From: CAWEPK01 sp963835595
GTDB lineage: Bacteria > Desulfobacterota > Syntrophorhabdia > Syntrophorhabdales > WCHB1-27
NCBI GenBank assembly: GCA_963835595.1
Contig: CAWIGL010000002.1
Span: 1,674,001 to 1,738,000 of the forward strand
Direction: 5' to 3'
DNA: 64,000 bases
In this document: positions 44,631-52,733 of the stretch, piece by piece
How the letters are laid out: each line of letters opens with the position of its first letter
Numbering within the stretch: position 1 is the first letter of the stretch
Position numbers and translations under genes: made by a program
Notes under the pieces: generated by a model
The model's input: only the letters and a program-made list of their open reading frames with translations
The model's database searches: none
What the model was told of the DNA's origin: nothing

Positions 44631-45641
44631 ATGAACGCCAGAGCGATGAAAGTGGCCATCCTGGGGGCAGGTCTGACGGCTGCCTATCTCTACCGGCTGC
44701 TGCTCCTGCAAAAGGGCCTTCGCGCCGACATCTTCGGCAAGGACCCAGGCACCGTATGCGGAATCAGTCCGTGCGCGTGGGGGACTTCGCGGGACTTCTC
44801 GGACCTCGTAAAGGACGCGGGACTCGACGCGTCGGCCTACGTGCTCAGCAAAATGGACTATATGCGGGTCCACGGGTTCAGGATGAAGGTCGATCTTCTC
44901 ACCTTCGACAAGCAGAGACTCATAAGGGACCTTTTGTCCGGCGCGGAGATACGACAGTCGGGCTTCGACGCCGCGTCGTATGACAGGGTGATCGACGCAT
45001 CGGGCGTCTCCAGGGCGCTCTTGCCGCCCATCGAGGACGATATCACGCTCCCGTGCGTCCAGTTCAGGGTCCGCACGGACGAGGCGCTCGAAAACCGCAT
45101 AACCCTGGGGGGCATAGGCTATGCCTGGTGCTTTCCCCTTGCGAAGGGGGAATACCACATAGGCTGCGGCTGCATGGAGGCAAACCCCGCGATGCGCCTC
45201 CGCGAGCTCGGCTGGGTAAGCGGCAACGGCTCGCGGGCCGAGGTAGTCTGCGGGTGCAAGGGCCATATCCGCCTCACGTCCCCGCAGGCGTCCATGCCTT
45301 TTGTCGAGACCGGGAACGGGTGCGAGGTCTGGGGGGTCGGTGAGGCAATCGGCTGCGTTGCGCCCATCGCCGGGGATGGAATCGTGCCCGGCATGAAGAG
45401 CGTCAGCCTGCTCGTGGCGTCGTGGGACGACCCGGAAGGCTATACGCGCGCCCTGTTGCGTGAGTTCGGCTGGATGAAGGACGAACGGGACATTATCGAC
45501 CGGCTGCGGCGGGGCGAGCGGCTCGACCTTGAAAGCGCGCGGACCATTAAGAGGAGCTCGGCTCGGATGGGCATCCGGGTGGGCGTCAGGGAGGCCTCGG
45601 CCCTGCTGCGCAAGCTCGGAGAGACGGGCAATCTGATATAA
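44631..45641 (+). CDS. FAD-dependent oxidoreductase, geranylgeranyl-reductase-like
   Basis: 336 residues. The N-terminal dinucleotide fold is KVAILGAGLTAAYLYRLLLL (GxGxxA). The middle has VIDASGVSRALLPPIEDD, and the second FAD motif is GEAIGCVAPIAGDGIVPGMK, the arrangement of geranylgeranyl reductases and aromatic-ring hydroxylases. ATG 44631 is used; ATG 44646, directly before KVAILG, and a distant TTG 44601 are alternatives. AAAGG stands upstream. It is 35 bases from the methyltransferase start and faces a polyprenyl synthase and UbiA-like gene, so it probably reduces or oxidises an isoprenoid or quinone lipid made by that set. Confidence 0.75.
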   Translation: MNARAMKVAILGAGLTAAYLYRLLLLQKGLRADIFGKDPGTVCGISPCAWGTSRDFSDLVKDAGLDASAYVLSKMDYMRVHGFRMKVDLLTFDKQRLIRDLLSGAEIRQSGFDAASYDRVIDASGVSRALLPPIEDDITLPCVQFRVRTDEALENRITLGGIGYAWCFPLAKGEYHIGCGCMEANPAMRLRELGWVSGNGSRAEVVCGCKGHIRLTSPQASMPFVETGNGCEVWGVGEAIGCVAPIAGDGIVPGMKSVSLLVASWDDPEGYTRALLREFGWMKDERDIIDRLRRGERLDLESARTIKRSSARMGIRVGVREASALLRKLGETGNLI

Positions 45642-45676
45642 AGTCTGCGGCTTAAGCAGGCTTGGGGTCGGGACGA

Positions 45677-46405
45677 ATGGACCGGCGCGATCGGATGGAT
45701 CTCGTCAGCCGTTTTTTTTCCGGGACCGCTTCGAGCTACGACCGGGTAGTCCGCTTCTCTACGCTGGGCTTCGACTACAGGTGGAAAAGGAAGATGGTGG
45801 GGATGATCCCCGCCGGTTCGGCCGGGATCGTAGACCAGGCTTGCGGCACGGGCATCCTCACGGTGATGATAGCCCGCAGGTTCCCAAAAGCCAGGGTAAC
45901 GGGCATCGACGTGACCGAGGGGTATCTTCAGGTCGCGAAAGCGAAGGTAGCCGCCCTGGGGTTGGGCAACATCGAATTAATACAGGGCCGGGCCGAGGAC
46001 ATCCTGCCGGAAGGCGCATGTGACTGCGTCACCTCGTCATATCTTGCGAAATACGCCGACCTGCACAGCCTTGTCGCGAATATAAGAAAGATGCTCCGCC
46101 CTGGCGGCGTCGTCATCATGCACGACTTTACGTATCCGGGCAACTGGGCATGGGCCGCCGCGTGGCGGCTCTATTTCGGGCTCCTCCGGGCCGCCGGGGT
46201 CAGGCTCTATCCCTCGTGGAAGCCTGCCTTCGACGACCTGCCGTGGTTCCTCCGCCAAACGGATTGGGTAGACCGACTGAAGGGCCTTTTGGCGGACTGC
46301 GGATTTGAGGAAATCCGCTCCGAGTCGCTCACCTTCGGGGCGGCAGCCATCGTCTGGGCCAGGAGGGCCCCGACCGGGAGGACGCGGCTTAGGGCGATTC
46401 ATTGA
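45677..46405 (+). CDS. UbiE/MenG-like SAM methyltransferase
   Basis: 242 residues from ATG 45677 (GGTCGGGACGA upstream; a GTG-type upstream start at 45662 is less likely). VSRFFSGTASSYDRVVRFST is the UbiE-type opening. SAM motif I is VDQACGTGILTVMIARRFPK, with ARVTGIDVTEGYLQVAKAKV and LRPGGVVIMHDFTYPGN. A hydrophobic AWAAAWRLYFGLLRAAGV resembles quinone methyltransferases. It probably methylates a prenylated ring or lipid in this cluster. The last 17 bases overlap the 3' end of the convergent polyprenyl synthase gene. Confidence 0.78.
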   Translation: MDRRDRMDLVSRFFSGTASSYDRVVRFSTLGFDYRWKRKMVGMIPAGSAGIVDQACGTGILTVMIARRFPKARVTGIDVTEGYLQVAKAKVAALGLGNIELIQGRAEDILPEGACDCVTSSYLAKYADLHSLVANIRKMLRPGGVVIMHDFTYPGNWAWAAAWRLYFGLLRAAGVRLYPSWKPAFDDLPWFLRQTDWVDRLKGLLADCGFEEIRSESLTFGAAAIVWARRAPTGRTRLRAIH

Positions 46406-47363
46406 AGATGGCGATAATATCTGCGGCTGCCTTCCGGACGATCTCGCTGTACCCGTTATAAGGGAAACTCCCTTCTATCGCGTCTGCGGCTGCCTTCCGG
46501 CGCCGGTCGATCGCTTCTTCCATGAGCCGGGCAGCCGCCATGAGGGGCGCCCGGCGCCCGCGATCGAGGTCCTGCCGGCCGCCCTTGAGCACGTCGAGGA
46601 CGAAGGGGCGCGTTTCGGGGGCAAAGCGGAGCAGGGCAGGCGCGACGGCAATCATGCGACGGGCGTCGATAAGCCTTACCGAGAGGCAGTGCCTTACCTC
46701 TTTCAGGTCGTCGGCTATCTGGTACGCCTCACCGACCGACAGGCCGTACCTGCGGCACGCTTGCGCTACAGGACCCTCCCGGCCGGCCGCGATCGCGCCC
46801 AGGGCGCAGGCGGTCCCGAAGAGCGTGCCCGTCTTGAGGCGGACGATCTCGTCGTATAGCCCGCCCGTGGCGTCTTCCGATTCTATCTTCCGGGCATAAG
46901 CCGATGAATCGAGCGGCTCCCGGAGGGCGCCGCGCGAAACTAAGGCAATAGCCTCGGCAGCCGCCCGCCCGTCGCCTGCGCTCAGGTCGCTCATCATCTT
47001 TATCGCGGCGGCAAAGATCACGTCCCCTATCAAAACGGTCCTTCTCGCCCCTTCGACCGTCCAGACGGCCGGTCTTCCCCCCCTTACAACATCCTGATCG
47101 ACGAAATCATCGTGCAGGAGCGTGGCCGCCTGTATCATCTCCACGGCGACCGCCCTGGGCGTTGCGTTTTCCACGAGGCCGCCGAGCCCCTCGCAGATAA
47201 GGCAGGCGAGACACCCCCTGATCTTCTTTCCCGCCTTGAGGCTTTGCATGAGGCCGGCAGGGTCGGCGGCCGTGACGCCGGCGAGAAGCGCGGATAGCGT
47301 CCGGTTGTAAGCCTCCTCGACGGCGGGCCTTCGCGTCGCCATATAGGCGTAAAAGTCGCTCAT
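46389..47363 (-). CDS. Polyprenyl diphosphate synthase (trans-isoprenyl)
   Basis: 324 residues from ATG 47363. All-helical isoprenyl synthase with the first aspartate-rich motif LLHDDFVDQDVVRGGRPAVW, the preceding GKKIRGCLACLICEG, and the second motif GEAYQIADDLKEV, where the usual DDxxD reads DDLKE. It condenses IPP with an allylic diphosphate. The bulky residues before the first motif (QAATL) do not allow confident chain-length prediction. The start overlaps the UbiA-like stop (ATGA), so the two are coupled and probably consecutive steps. The third-from-last region (RRKAAADAIEGSFPYNGYSE) is typical of the family's C-terminus. Confidence 0.85.
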   Translation of the reverse strand: MSDFYAYMATRRPAVEEAYNRTLSALLAGVTAADPAGLMQSLKAGKKIRGCLACLICEGLGGLVENATPRAVAVEMIQAATLLHDDFVDQDVVRGGRPAVWTVEGARRTVLIGDVIFAAAIKMMSDLSAGDGRAAAEAIALVSRGALREPLDSSAYARKIESEDATGGLYDEIVRLKTGTLFGTACALGAIAAGREGPVAQACRRYGLSVGEAYQIADDLKEVRHCLSVRLIDARRMIAVAPALLRFAPETRPFVLDVLKGGRQDLDRGRRAPLMAAARLMEEAIDRRRKAAADAIEGSFPYNGYSEIVRKAAADIIAIFNESP

Positions 47364-48124
47364 CCGTGCCGTCCTGCCGAAAGTCGCCAGATCAGCAACC
47401 CCGTCGCCAGAAGCATGACGCCCAGGCTGACGCATTTGAGGATGATCTCGTATCCGGCGAGGGTGGAGCCGTAATCGGCCCCGGCCGGGCCTGCGCGCCT
47501 CTTAAGGTCTTTGTACGGCCGGGACGCCTTTATCTCGATGAGGCTGAAAAAGGCCATCGAAAGCCCCACGACGCACGCGGCGGGGGAGACCGCGTTCGTC
47601 TGCATGATGTTGCCGGCGATTACAGGCAGAAACCCCCAGGAGAAGGCAAACCACCCGTCCGTATGGAACCTGCCCCTGAACCATTCGAGGTTGTAAGCGA
47701 AGACGAAGAAACCCTCCGCCGCCGCTACCGTCCAGAGGCGGGGGACGGCGCTCACCATATAATAGACGGCGATGGCGTAGGCGCATGTCAGAGAAGCCAC
47801 AGCAATAAGGATCAATTGGAGTCTCGTGAAGACTGCGCCCCACGGCTTTCTCCCCCCGCTTCCCAGCGCGTCGAGGGCATGGGCGCCTATGCCGAGCCCC
47901 AGGGCGTAGATAACCAGGATGGCGCAGAGCCTCTCGACGTCTATCGACGGGGCGACGATTGCGCCGAGCACGGCGAAAGAGAGCACCATGCCCGTATACG
48001 GCGGGAAAAGGAGACCCACAAACGACCGAAACGCGGCGGGCCCGAATTTGGGCACGAACCATTCCGACTGCCTCCCGGCTTTATCGGTCTGCGTCTCCTT
48101 CATCGTTTCCCGTCCGCTGCTCAT
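47360..48124 (-). CDS. UbiA-family-like membrane prenyltransferase with altered aspartate motif
   Basis: 254 residues and about eight helices, the length and topology of UbiA prenyltransferases. The first Asp-rich motif, normally NDxxDxxxD, reads GIGAHALDALGSGGRKPWG. The second region, SLIEIKASRPYKDLKRR, keeps basic and Asp residues but lacks a second DxxD. It may be a divergent subfamily with different substrate binding. ATG 48124 or ATG 48103 (MKETQTDK) may be the start. It precedes the polyprenyl synthase gene, implying transfer of that chain to a ring or glycerol-type acceptor. The 205 bases upstream, to the next gene, hold no supported feature. Confidence 0.65.
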   Translation of the reverse strand: MSSGRETMKETQTDKAGRQSEWFVPKFGPAAFRSFVGLLFPPYTGMVLSFAVLGAIVAPSIDVERLCAILVIYALGLGIGAHALDALGSGGRKPWGAVFTRLQLILIAVASLTCAYAIAVYYMVSAVPRLWTVAAAEGFFVFAYNLEWFRGRFHTDGWFAFSWGFLPVIAGNIMQTNAVSPAACVVGLSMAFFSLIEIKASRPYKDLKRRAGPAGADYGSTLAGYEIILKCVSLGVMLLATGLLIWRLSAGRHG

Positions 48125-48329
48125 CAGGCTTGGGTACCCGTAATGCGCGCGTCGACGCAGGGGTCATAAAGGCGGATATTCAGGTCGGTGCAGCCCCTGC
48201 GGCGCCGATTCCCCGACTGTCGCATTTCCTAGAGATTATCATACCGAAGGCAGCGTCTGTAAAGAGAAACCGGACGCAGGCCGAAGAGGGGAGCGAACGG
48301 GTATGAGGGCTTAAAGGCCGTAAAGAAGG

Positions 48330-49142
48330 CTACCTGTATTTGTATAGCACCTCTCCGCCCGTGATCGCCATGCCCATGCTGAAATAGAATGCCTCCCGCG
48401 CCTTGACCCGGCCGAGGCCGGCGACTTCCTCGAAGGGCGACGGGAAAAAGGCGACCTCCCCCTTGCCTGCCCAGACATCGGCCACCTTTACGTCTTTGAC
48501 CGACCCTGCCGTAAGCTCGTGGACTGCGGGCTTGCCGGGGTCCTCCACGCTCGGAAAATGGCGCATGAGGTAGAATTTAACGGCCGGGACCTCCGAAGGC
48601 GTCGATTTGCGGGTGAAGGTCATCGAGCCTTCCACTATCCTCTGTGCGTTCACGTCGCAGATGCCCTTCACCCTTGCCCCTACCTTCTTTCCCCCGACCT
48701 TCGGGTTCAGCTCGTGGAGCCTCGTGATATAGACCCTGCCGAGCTTCTTCGGGAACCCCTGGATGAACCCCCTGATGAGGGTGAAGTCGTTGTCCACCCA
48801 GATATACGGGACGAAGTACCCCGGCTTGCCGTCGAACCGGCAGGCGAGCATCACGATGCACTCGCGGTAGTTCGACCTTTCGGGGTTGAGATAAGCAAGG
48901 TCGGGCCGCCCCTCGCTGACGGACACCCACTCGGTGAACCAGACTGCGCCGGCCCCAGGCTCGGAACCAGGCTCCAGGGGCGGAGGCAGCAGCGGCGCGA
49001 CCTTCTTCGGGTCCGCCCTGAATCCGATATGGATCACCTCCCCGCCGTAATACCAGGGGGGAGCATCGATCACCGAGGTGCGCCCCTTCGGGGTGAGAGG
49101 CAGGGAGTAACCCTTGAGGCCGAATTTTCTCGTCGCGCGCAT
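48330..49142 (-). CDS. Acetoacetate-decarboxylase-superfamily protein
   Basis: 270 residues. ATG 49142 follows AAGGAGG with a five-base gap; the upstream ATG 49172 lacks one. The family pattern includes PPWYYGGEVIHIGFRADPKK, ECIVMLACRFDGKPGYFVPY, WVDNDFTLIRGFIQGFPKK with the Schiff-base-type Lys region, and KVGARVKGICDVNAQRIVEG. It could decarboxylate acetoacetate or act on an aromatic or cyclic keto acid; related proteins occur in anaerobic degradation and polyketide-like pathways. It stands alone, separated by about 330 bases from the divergent SpoIID gene. Confidence 0.78.
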   Translation of the reverse strand: MRATRKFGLKGYSLPLTPKGRTSVIDAPPWYYGGEVIHIGFRADPKKVAPLLPPPLEPGSEPGAGAVWFTEWVSVSEGRPDLAYLNPERSNYRECIVMLACRFDGKPGYFVPYIWVDNDFTLIRGFIQGFPKKLGRVYITRLHELNPKVGGKKVGARVKGICDVNAQRIVEGSMTFTRKSTPSEVPAVKFYLMRHFPSVEDPGKPAVHELTAGSVKDVKVADVWAGKGEVAFFPSPFEEVAGLGRVKAREAFYFSMGMAITGGEVLYKYR

Positions 49143-49438
49143 GGCGCCTCCTTGGTCTGCATTTCGGGGCATACGAAAAGATTACCCCGGTCCCACACGC
49201 AGGTCCCGGCCGCGCGCCGCTTGCTTCTTTCGCGGCCGGTGAAAGACCGGGCCTTCCGCAGGGCGGACATCTCATCATAGATTATTCGTGAAATAAGGTC
49301 AACCTGACATTCAAAAAGACGCCTCTCCTACTGCGCCGCCTTGCGCTGCAAAAAGCGCGGGAACTAAAGAATGCGCAAAACGGCTTTTATGGAAGACGGT
49401 GATAGTACTTCTGTAGCAAGCCACAGGGAATTCACAAG
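49143..49438. other. Non-coding divergent spacer
   Basis: About 300 bases between the acetoacetate-decarboxylase-like gene and the SpoIID promoter. Apart from ribosome-site sequence at its left edge and a short GCGC-rich hairpin-forming patch near 49335-49360, I see nothing I can name. Confidence 0.4.
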
Positions 49439-49467
49439 TTGACAGTCCCCTGAGAAAGTAATAATTT
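49439..49467 (+). promoter_or_regulatory. Promoter placing the SpoIID start at or near the 5' end of the mRNA
   Basis: TTGACA (49439-49444), 17-base spacer, TAATTT (49462-49467). The -10 box ends nine bases before the ATG at 49477 and no Shine-Dalgarno sequence lies between them, so this transcript may be leaderless. Confidence 0.5.
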
Positions 49468-49476
49468 GTTTGGCCT

Positions 49477-50820
49477 ATGGCTGTAAAGATCGTGAGCGAG
49501 CCGCGCATCTCAGTGGGGATCATGGAAGGGCGTGACCTCGTGGAAGGCCGCTTCAACGGGGCCTTCTCGGTGGAAGGCGCGCGGCCCGTCTCCGGCCTGT
49601 TTTCGGCCTCATCCGATGCAGGAGAAGTCGTGCTTCTGGATGGGCAGGGGCGGGAGGCGGGCCGCTCCGCCTCGCTGCGCATCGCAGGCGGCGCTCACGC
49701 GACTTTCGACCTCTTCCGTGTAACGATAGGGCAGGGCTTCCACTGGGAAAGAAAGGAAGATCATGCCTTTCCGGGGGACCTCGTCCTTATTGCCGGAAAG
49801 GGCGGTGGGGTGGTTGCAGTCAACGAAATCCCGGTGGAAGATTACCTGGAGAGCGTCGTCGCCTCCGAGATGTGCGCCTCCGCCCCCAGGGAGTTTCTGA
49901 AGTGCCACGCGCTGCTCTCCCGGAGCTGGGTCCTCTCCGTGATGGCCAGGAAGGGCAGGCCGCAAGAGGCGGCCGCAATGCCCCCGACCGACGTTGAGGG
50001 CGAGGGCGAGGTCGTGCGCTGGTACGACAGGGAGGACCACGCGCTCTTCGATGTCTGCGCGGACGACCATTGCCAGCGCTACCACGGCCTGACGCGGATC
50101 ACCTCCGAGGCGGTCCGGGCAGCGGTAAGGGGGACGCGGGGCGTTGCGCTCACCTTCGGCGGCGAGATTTGCGACGCCCGTTATTCAAAGGCGTGCGGCG
50201 GGTTGACGGAGGAGTTCCGCACCGCCTGGGCGGACATCGATGTCCCCTACCTCGCGTGCGTTTCGGACGGACCCGTTGTCCACGCCCCTATCGCGACGGA
50301 AGGGCAGGCCGGGCGCTGGATCGGCAGCCGGCCGGATGCCTACTGCAACACCCAGGACGAGGCCCTCCTTGCGACCATCCTCCCCGCGTTTGACAGGGAG
50401 ACCGCGTCGTTCTCCCGCTGGACGGTCGCGTATACGCGCGGCGAGCTCGAGGAGATCCTGCGGGAGAAATCGGGCTTCGATCCCGGCGATCTGCGGGCGA
50501 TCCAGCCCCTGGAGCGCGGGCCGTCGGGCCGCATCCACCGGCTGAGGATCACCGGCTCGCGCGCGACAGTCGTTGTGGGCAAGGAGCTTGAGATACGGCG
50601 CTGGCTGTCGCCCACCCACCTTTACAGCAGCGCATTCACGGTACGGACCTTCCCGGCGGGAGAAAGCGCGCCCGAGCGCTTCGTCCTTTCCGGCGCAGGA
50701 TGGGGGCACGGGGTGGGCCTTTGCCAGATAGGGGCGGCGGTGATGGCGAGCCGGGGTTTTTCGGCCGAGCAGATCATGGCCCATTATTTTCCCGGCGCAG
50801 CGCTTTCGAGGCTCTATTGA
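49477..50820 (+). CDS. SpoIID/LytB-domain protein
   Basis: 447 residues. SpoIID domain: KIVSEPRISVGIMEG at the very N-terminus, VNEIPVEDYLESVVASEMCA with the catalytic-type Glu, HALLSRSWVLSVMARKG, YSKACGGLTEEFRTAW and the C-terminal LSGAGWGHGVGLCQIGAAVM. The domain cleaves or binds peptide-free peptidoglycan strands; SpoIID of Bacillus is a lytic transglycosylase and LytB an amidase enhancer. The conserved domain begins at residue 4, leaving no room for a signal peptide, which is unusual for a murein-active protein. It overlaps the nucleotidyltransferase gene (TTGA) and so forms an operon with sugar-recycling enzymes. Confidence 0.85.
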   Translation: MAVKIVSEPRISVGIMEGRDLVEGRFNGAFSVEGARPVSGLFSASSDAGEVVLLDGQGREAGRSASLRIAGGAHATFDLFRVTIGQGFHWERKEDHAFPGDLVLIAGKGGGVVAVNEIPVEDYLESVVASEMCASAPREFLKCHALLSRSWVLSVMARKGRPQEAAAMPPTDVEGEGEVVRWYDREDHALFDVCADDHCQRYHGLTRITSEAVRAAVRGTRGVALTFGGEICDARYSKACGGLTEEFRTAWADIDVPYLACVSDGPVVHAPIATEGQAGRWIGSRPDAYCNTQDEALLATILPAFDRETASFSRWTVAYTRGELEEILREKSGFDPGDLRAIQPLERGPSGRIHRLRITGSRATVVVGKELEIRRWLSPTHLYSSAFTVRTFPAGESAPERFVLSGAGWGHGVGLCQIGAAVMASRGFSAEQIMAHYFPGAALSRLY

Positions 50821-51557
50821 AGAGACGGCGGCTAAAGACGGCCTTTATCCTGGGCGCGGGACTTGGGACGCGGCTGCGCCCCCTGACCGACCGCTGCCCG
50901 AAGCCGCTTCTGCCTGTGGGCGGACGCCCCATCATTACGTATGTGATGGACCATCTGCTCACTGCCGGCGTCGACCGCTTCATAGTGAACACCCACCCCC
51001 ACCACGAGATGTACGAAGAGAAGTTCCCCGACGGCCTGTGGAGGGGCGTGCCCGTTTGCTTCCGCTTCGAGCCGGTCCTTCTCGACACGGCCGGGGGGTT
51101 GAAGAATATCGAAGACCTCCTCGCTGACGATGGGGCCATCCTCTGTTACAATGGAGACGTGATAGCCGATTTCCCCCTGGAGCGCCTTTGCGCAGCCCAT
51201 GAAAGGATGCGGCCGGAAGCGACGCTTGTCTTGAGGAGCAGCGGCCATCCCCTTAACGTCGCTATCGACGAGGCGGGGGCGGTCTGCGACATACGCGGCG
51301 CGCTCTCCGTGCCTGGCGCAAGAAGCTGCCTCTTTACCGGCGTCTACGCCGTCGAGACCTCTATCCTCCGGTTTATCGAGGCGGGCCGGCCGGAGTCCGT
51401 CGTCCCCGTCTTCCTGAGGCGGATCGAAGAGGCGCCGGGCTCAGTGAGGGGCGTAGTCATAGACGAAGGCGCATGGCACGATACTGGCGACATCGCCATC
51501 TACGAGCGGCTCTGCGCAGCGCCGCCGGCGGGCGTATCGGCGGCGAAAGGGGCATGA
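50817..51557 (+). CDS. Sugar-1-phosphate nucleotidyltransferase (MurU-like)
   Basis: 246 residues from TTG 50817, inside the previous stop (TTGA); a longer in-frame ORF from 50700 would overlap SpoIID by 120 bases and is rejected. Rossmann-like nucleotidyltransferase with the signature GAGLGTRLRPLTDRCPKP and LLPVGGRPIITYVMDHLL, the metal Asp in LCYNGDVIADFPL, and VVIDEGAWHDTGDIAIYERL. With the kinase that follows it matches the AmgK-MurU pair that turns MurNAc into UDP-MurNAc in peptidoglycan recycling. ADP-heptose or mannose-type synthesis is an alternative. Confidence 0.8.
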   Translation: MKRRRLKTAFILGAGLGTRLRPLTDRCPKPLLPVGGRPIITYVMDHLLTAGVDRFIVNTHPHHEMYEEKFPDGLWRGVPVCFRFEPVLLDTAGGLKNIEDLLADDGAILCYNGDVIADFPLERLCAAHERMRPEATLVLRSSGHPLNVAIDEAGAVCDIRGALSVPGARSCLFTGVYAVETSILRFIEAGRPESVVPVFLRRIEEAPGSVRGVVIDEGAWHDTGDIAIYERLCAAPPAGVSAAKGA

Positions 51558-52552
51558 TGCAACGGGAAACCATGATCGCCTTTGCGCGGGAGTCGCTTGG
51601 GCTTCCGCAGTCCGTTCCCATCGCACTTGCCCCGCTCAACGAAAGGGGGTCCGACCGCTCCTATTTTCGCGTCTCGTGGGCGCCCGAAGGCTTGGCCGTC
51701 CTCGTCCATTACGACCCGGTGAGGCGGGAGAACGCCCTCTGGGCCGATATCGCCCTCTTCCTCGCCGGGCTTGGCGTCCCCGTGCCTCGCCTGCTCCGCC
51801 ACGACCCGGAGAACTGCCTGGTCCTGATGGAAGACCTGGGCGATGCCGACCTTGCCTCTTTCGCAGGCGTCGATTGGGAGACGCGGGGCGACCTCTACCG
51901 GAAAACCCTCTCGGCGGCGCACCTGCTCCACTCCTTCCCGGCGGCTGAGTTTCCCTCGCGGCAGGTGAAGCTCATGGAGGCATTCGGTCCCGACCTCTAC
52001 CGGTGGGAGCGCGGCTATTTCATGGAGCACTTCGTGAGGGGCGTCTGCGGGATCGAGCCGGCCGCGACCTTTGCGGCCGGGCTTGAGGAGGAGCTTTCCG
52101 GGCTTACCGGACGCCTTGCCGCTTGCCCGCAGTGCCTCGTCCACAGGGACCTCCAGTCGCAGAACGTGATGGTCCGCGACGGAGAGCCGGTCCTCATCGA
52201 CTTCCAGGGGCTGCGCCTCGGCTGCGCCTTCTACGACCTCGGCTCGCTCCTCTGCGACCCCTATGTCGTAATCCCGGAAGACCGCCGGGAAGAGCTTCTT
52301 TCTTTTTATCTCGGCCTTTCCGGCCGAGAGGGGGACCTGGCCGCCTTCCAGGACGCCTTCTGGGAGGCTTCGGCCCAGCGCCTTATGCAGGCCCTCGGCG
52401 CTTTCGGATTCCTGGGCCGTAAGAAAGACCTTCCCGCTTTTCTATCTCATATCCCTTCCGGCCTTGCCAACCTTATCCTTGCAACCACCCGCGCCAAATC
52501 GCTCCCTCTCCTCCAAAACCTCGCCGCCATGTGCCGGCAGGCCCTGCCTTAA
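51554..52552 (+). CDS. Aminoglycoside-phosphotransferase-fold sugar kinase (AmgK-like)
   Basis: 332 residues from ATG 51554, overlapping the nucleotidyltransferase stop (ATGA). APH/choline-kinase fold: catalytic loop CLVHRDLQSQNVMV, metal-binding VLIDFQGLRLGCAFYDLGSL, and N-terminal LAPLNERGSDRSYFRVSW in place of a classic P-loop. In this operon it probably phosphorylates the anomeric position of an amino sugar such as MurNAc/GlcNAc for the neighbouring nucleotidyltransferase. It is the last gene before the lower-GC CBASS island. Confidence 0.82.
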   Translation: MMQRETMIAFARESLGLPQSVPIALAPLNERGSDRSYFRVSWAPEGLAVLVHYDPVRRENALWADIALFLAGLGVPVPRLLRHDPENCLVLMEDLGDADLASFAGVDWETRGDLYRKTLSAAHLLHSFPAAEFPSRQVKLMEAFGPDLYRWERGYFMEHFVRGVCGIEPAATFAAGLEEELSGLTGRLAACPQCLVHRDLQSQNVMVRDGEPVLIDFQGLRLGCAFYDLGSLLCDPYVVIPEDRREELLSFYLGLSGREGDLAAFQDAFWEASAQRLMQALGAFGFLGRKKDLPAFLSHIPSGLANLILATTRAKSLPLLQNLAAMCRQALP

Positions 52553-52636
52553 CTGTAAGAATTGGGATTCGGCCTATCGGACAATGTCAGGTCATGTAAG
52601 AACTGCTTCCTGTACTCGATAACCAGCGGATTTTTC

Positions 52637-52665
52637 TTGCATTTCGCTAATACGAATGGTAATTC
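52637..52665 (+). promoter_or_regulatory. Weak promoter candidate for the CBASS operon
   Basis: TTGCAT (52637-52642), 17 bases, TAATTC (52660-52665), in the AT-rich 181-base gap before cap9. Moderate similarity to consensus only; defence operons are often weakly expressed. Confidence 0.35.
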
Positions 52666-52733
52666 ATGAATGGATGGGTCAGAAGTCAATGTCGAAGCAG
52701 CACAAGGCCGCCGGGCATTCACGTGAGGTTCCC

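Noticed and set aside
48125..48329. Possible riboswitch upstream of the UbiA-like gene
   Set aside because: GC-rich with a few short stems, but no conserved core of a known class such as cobalamin, TPP or SAM could be found by eye.
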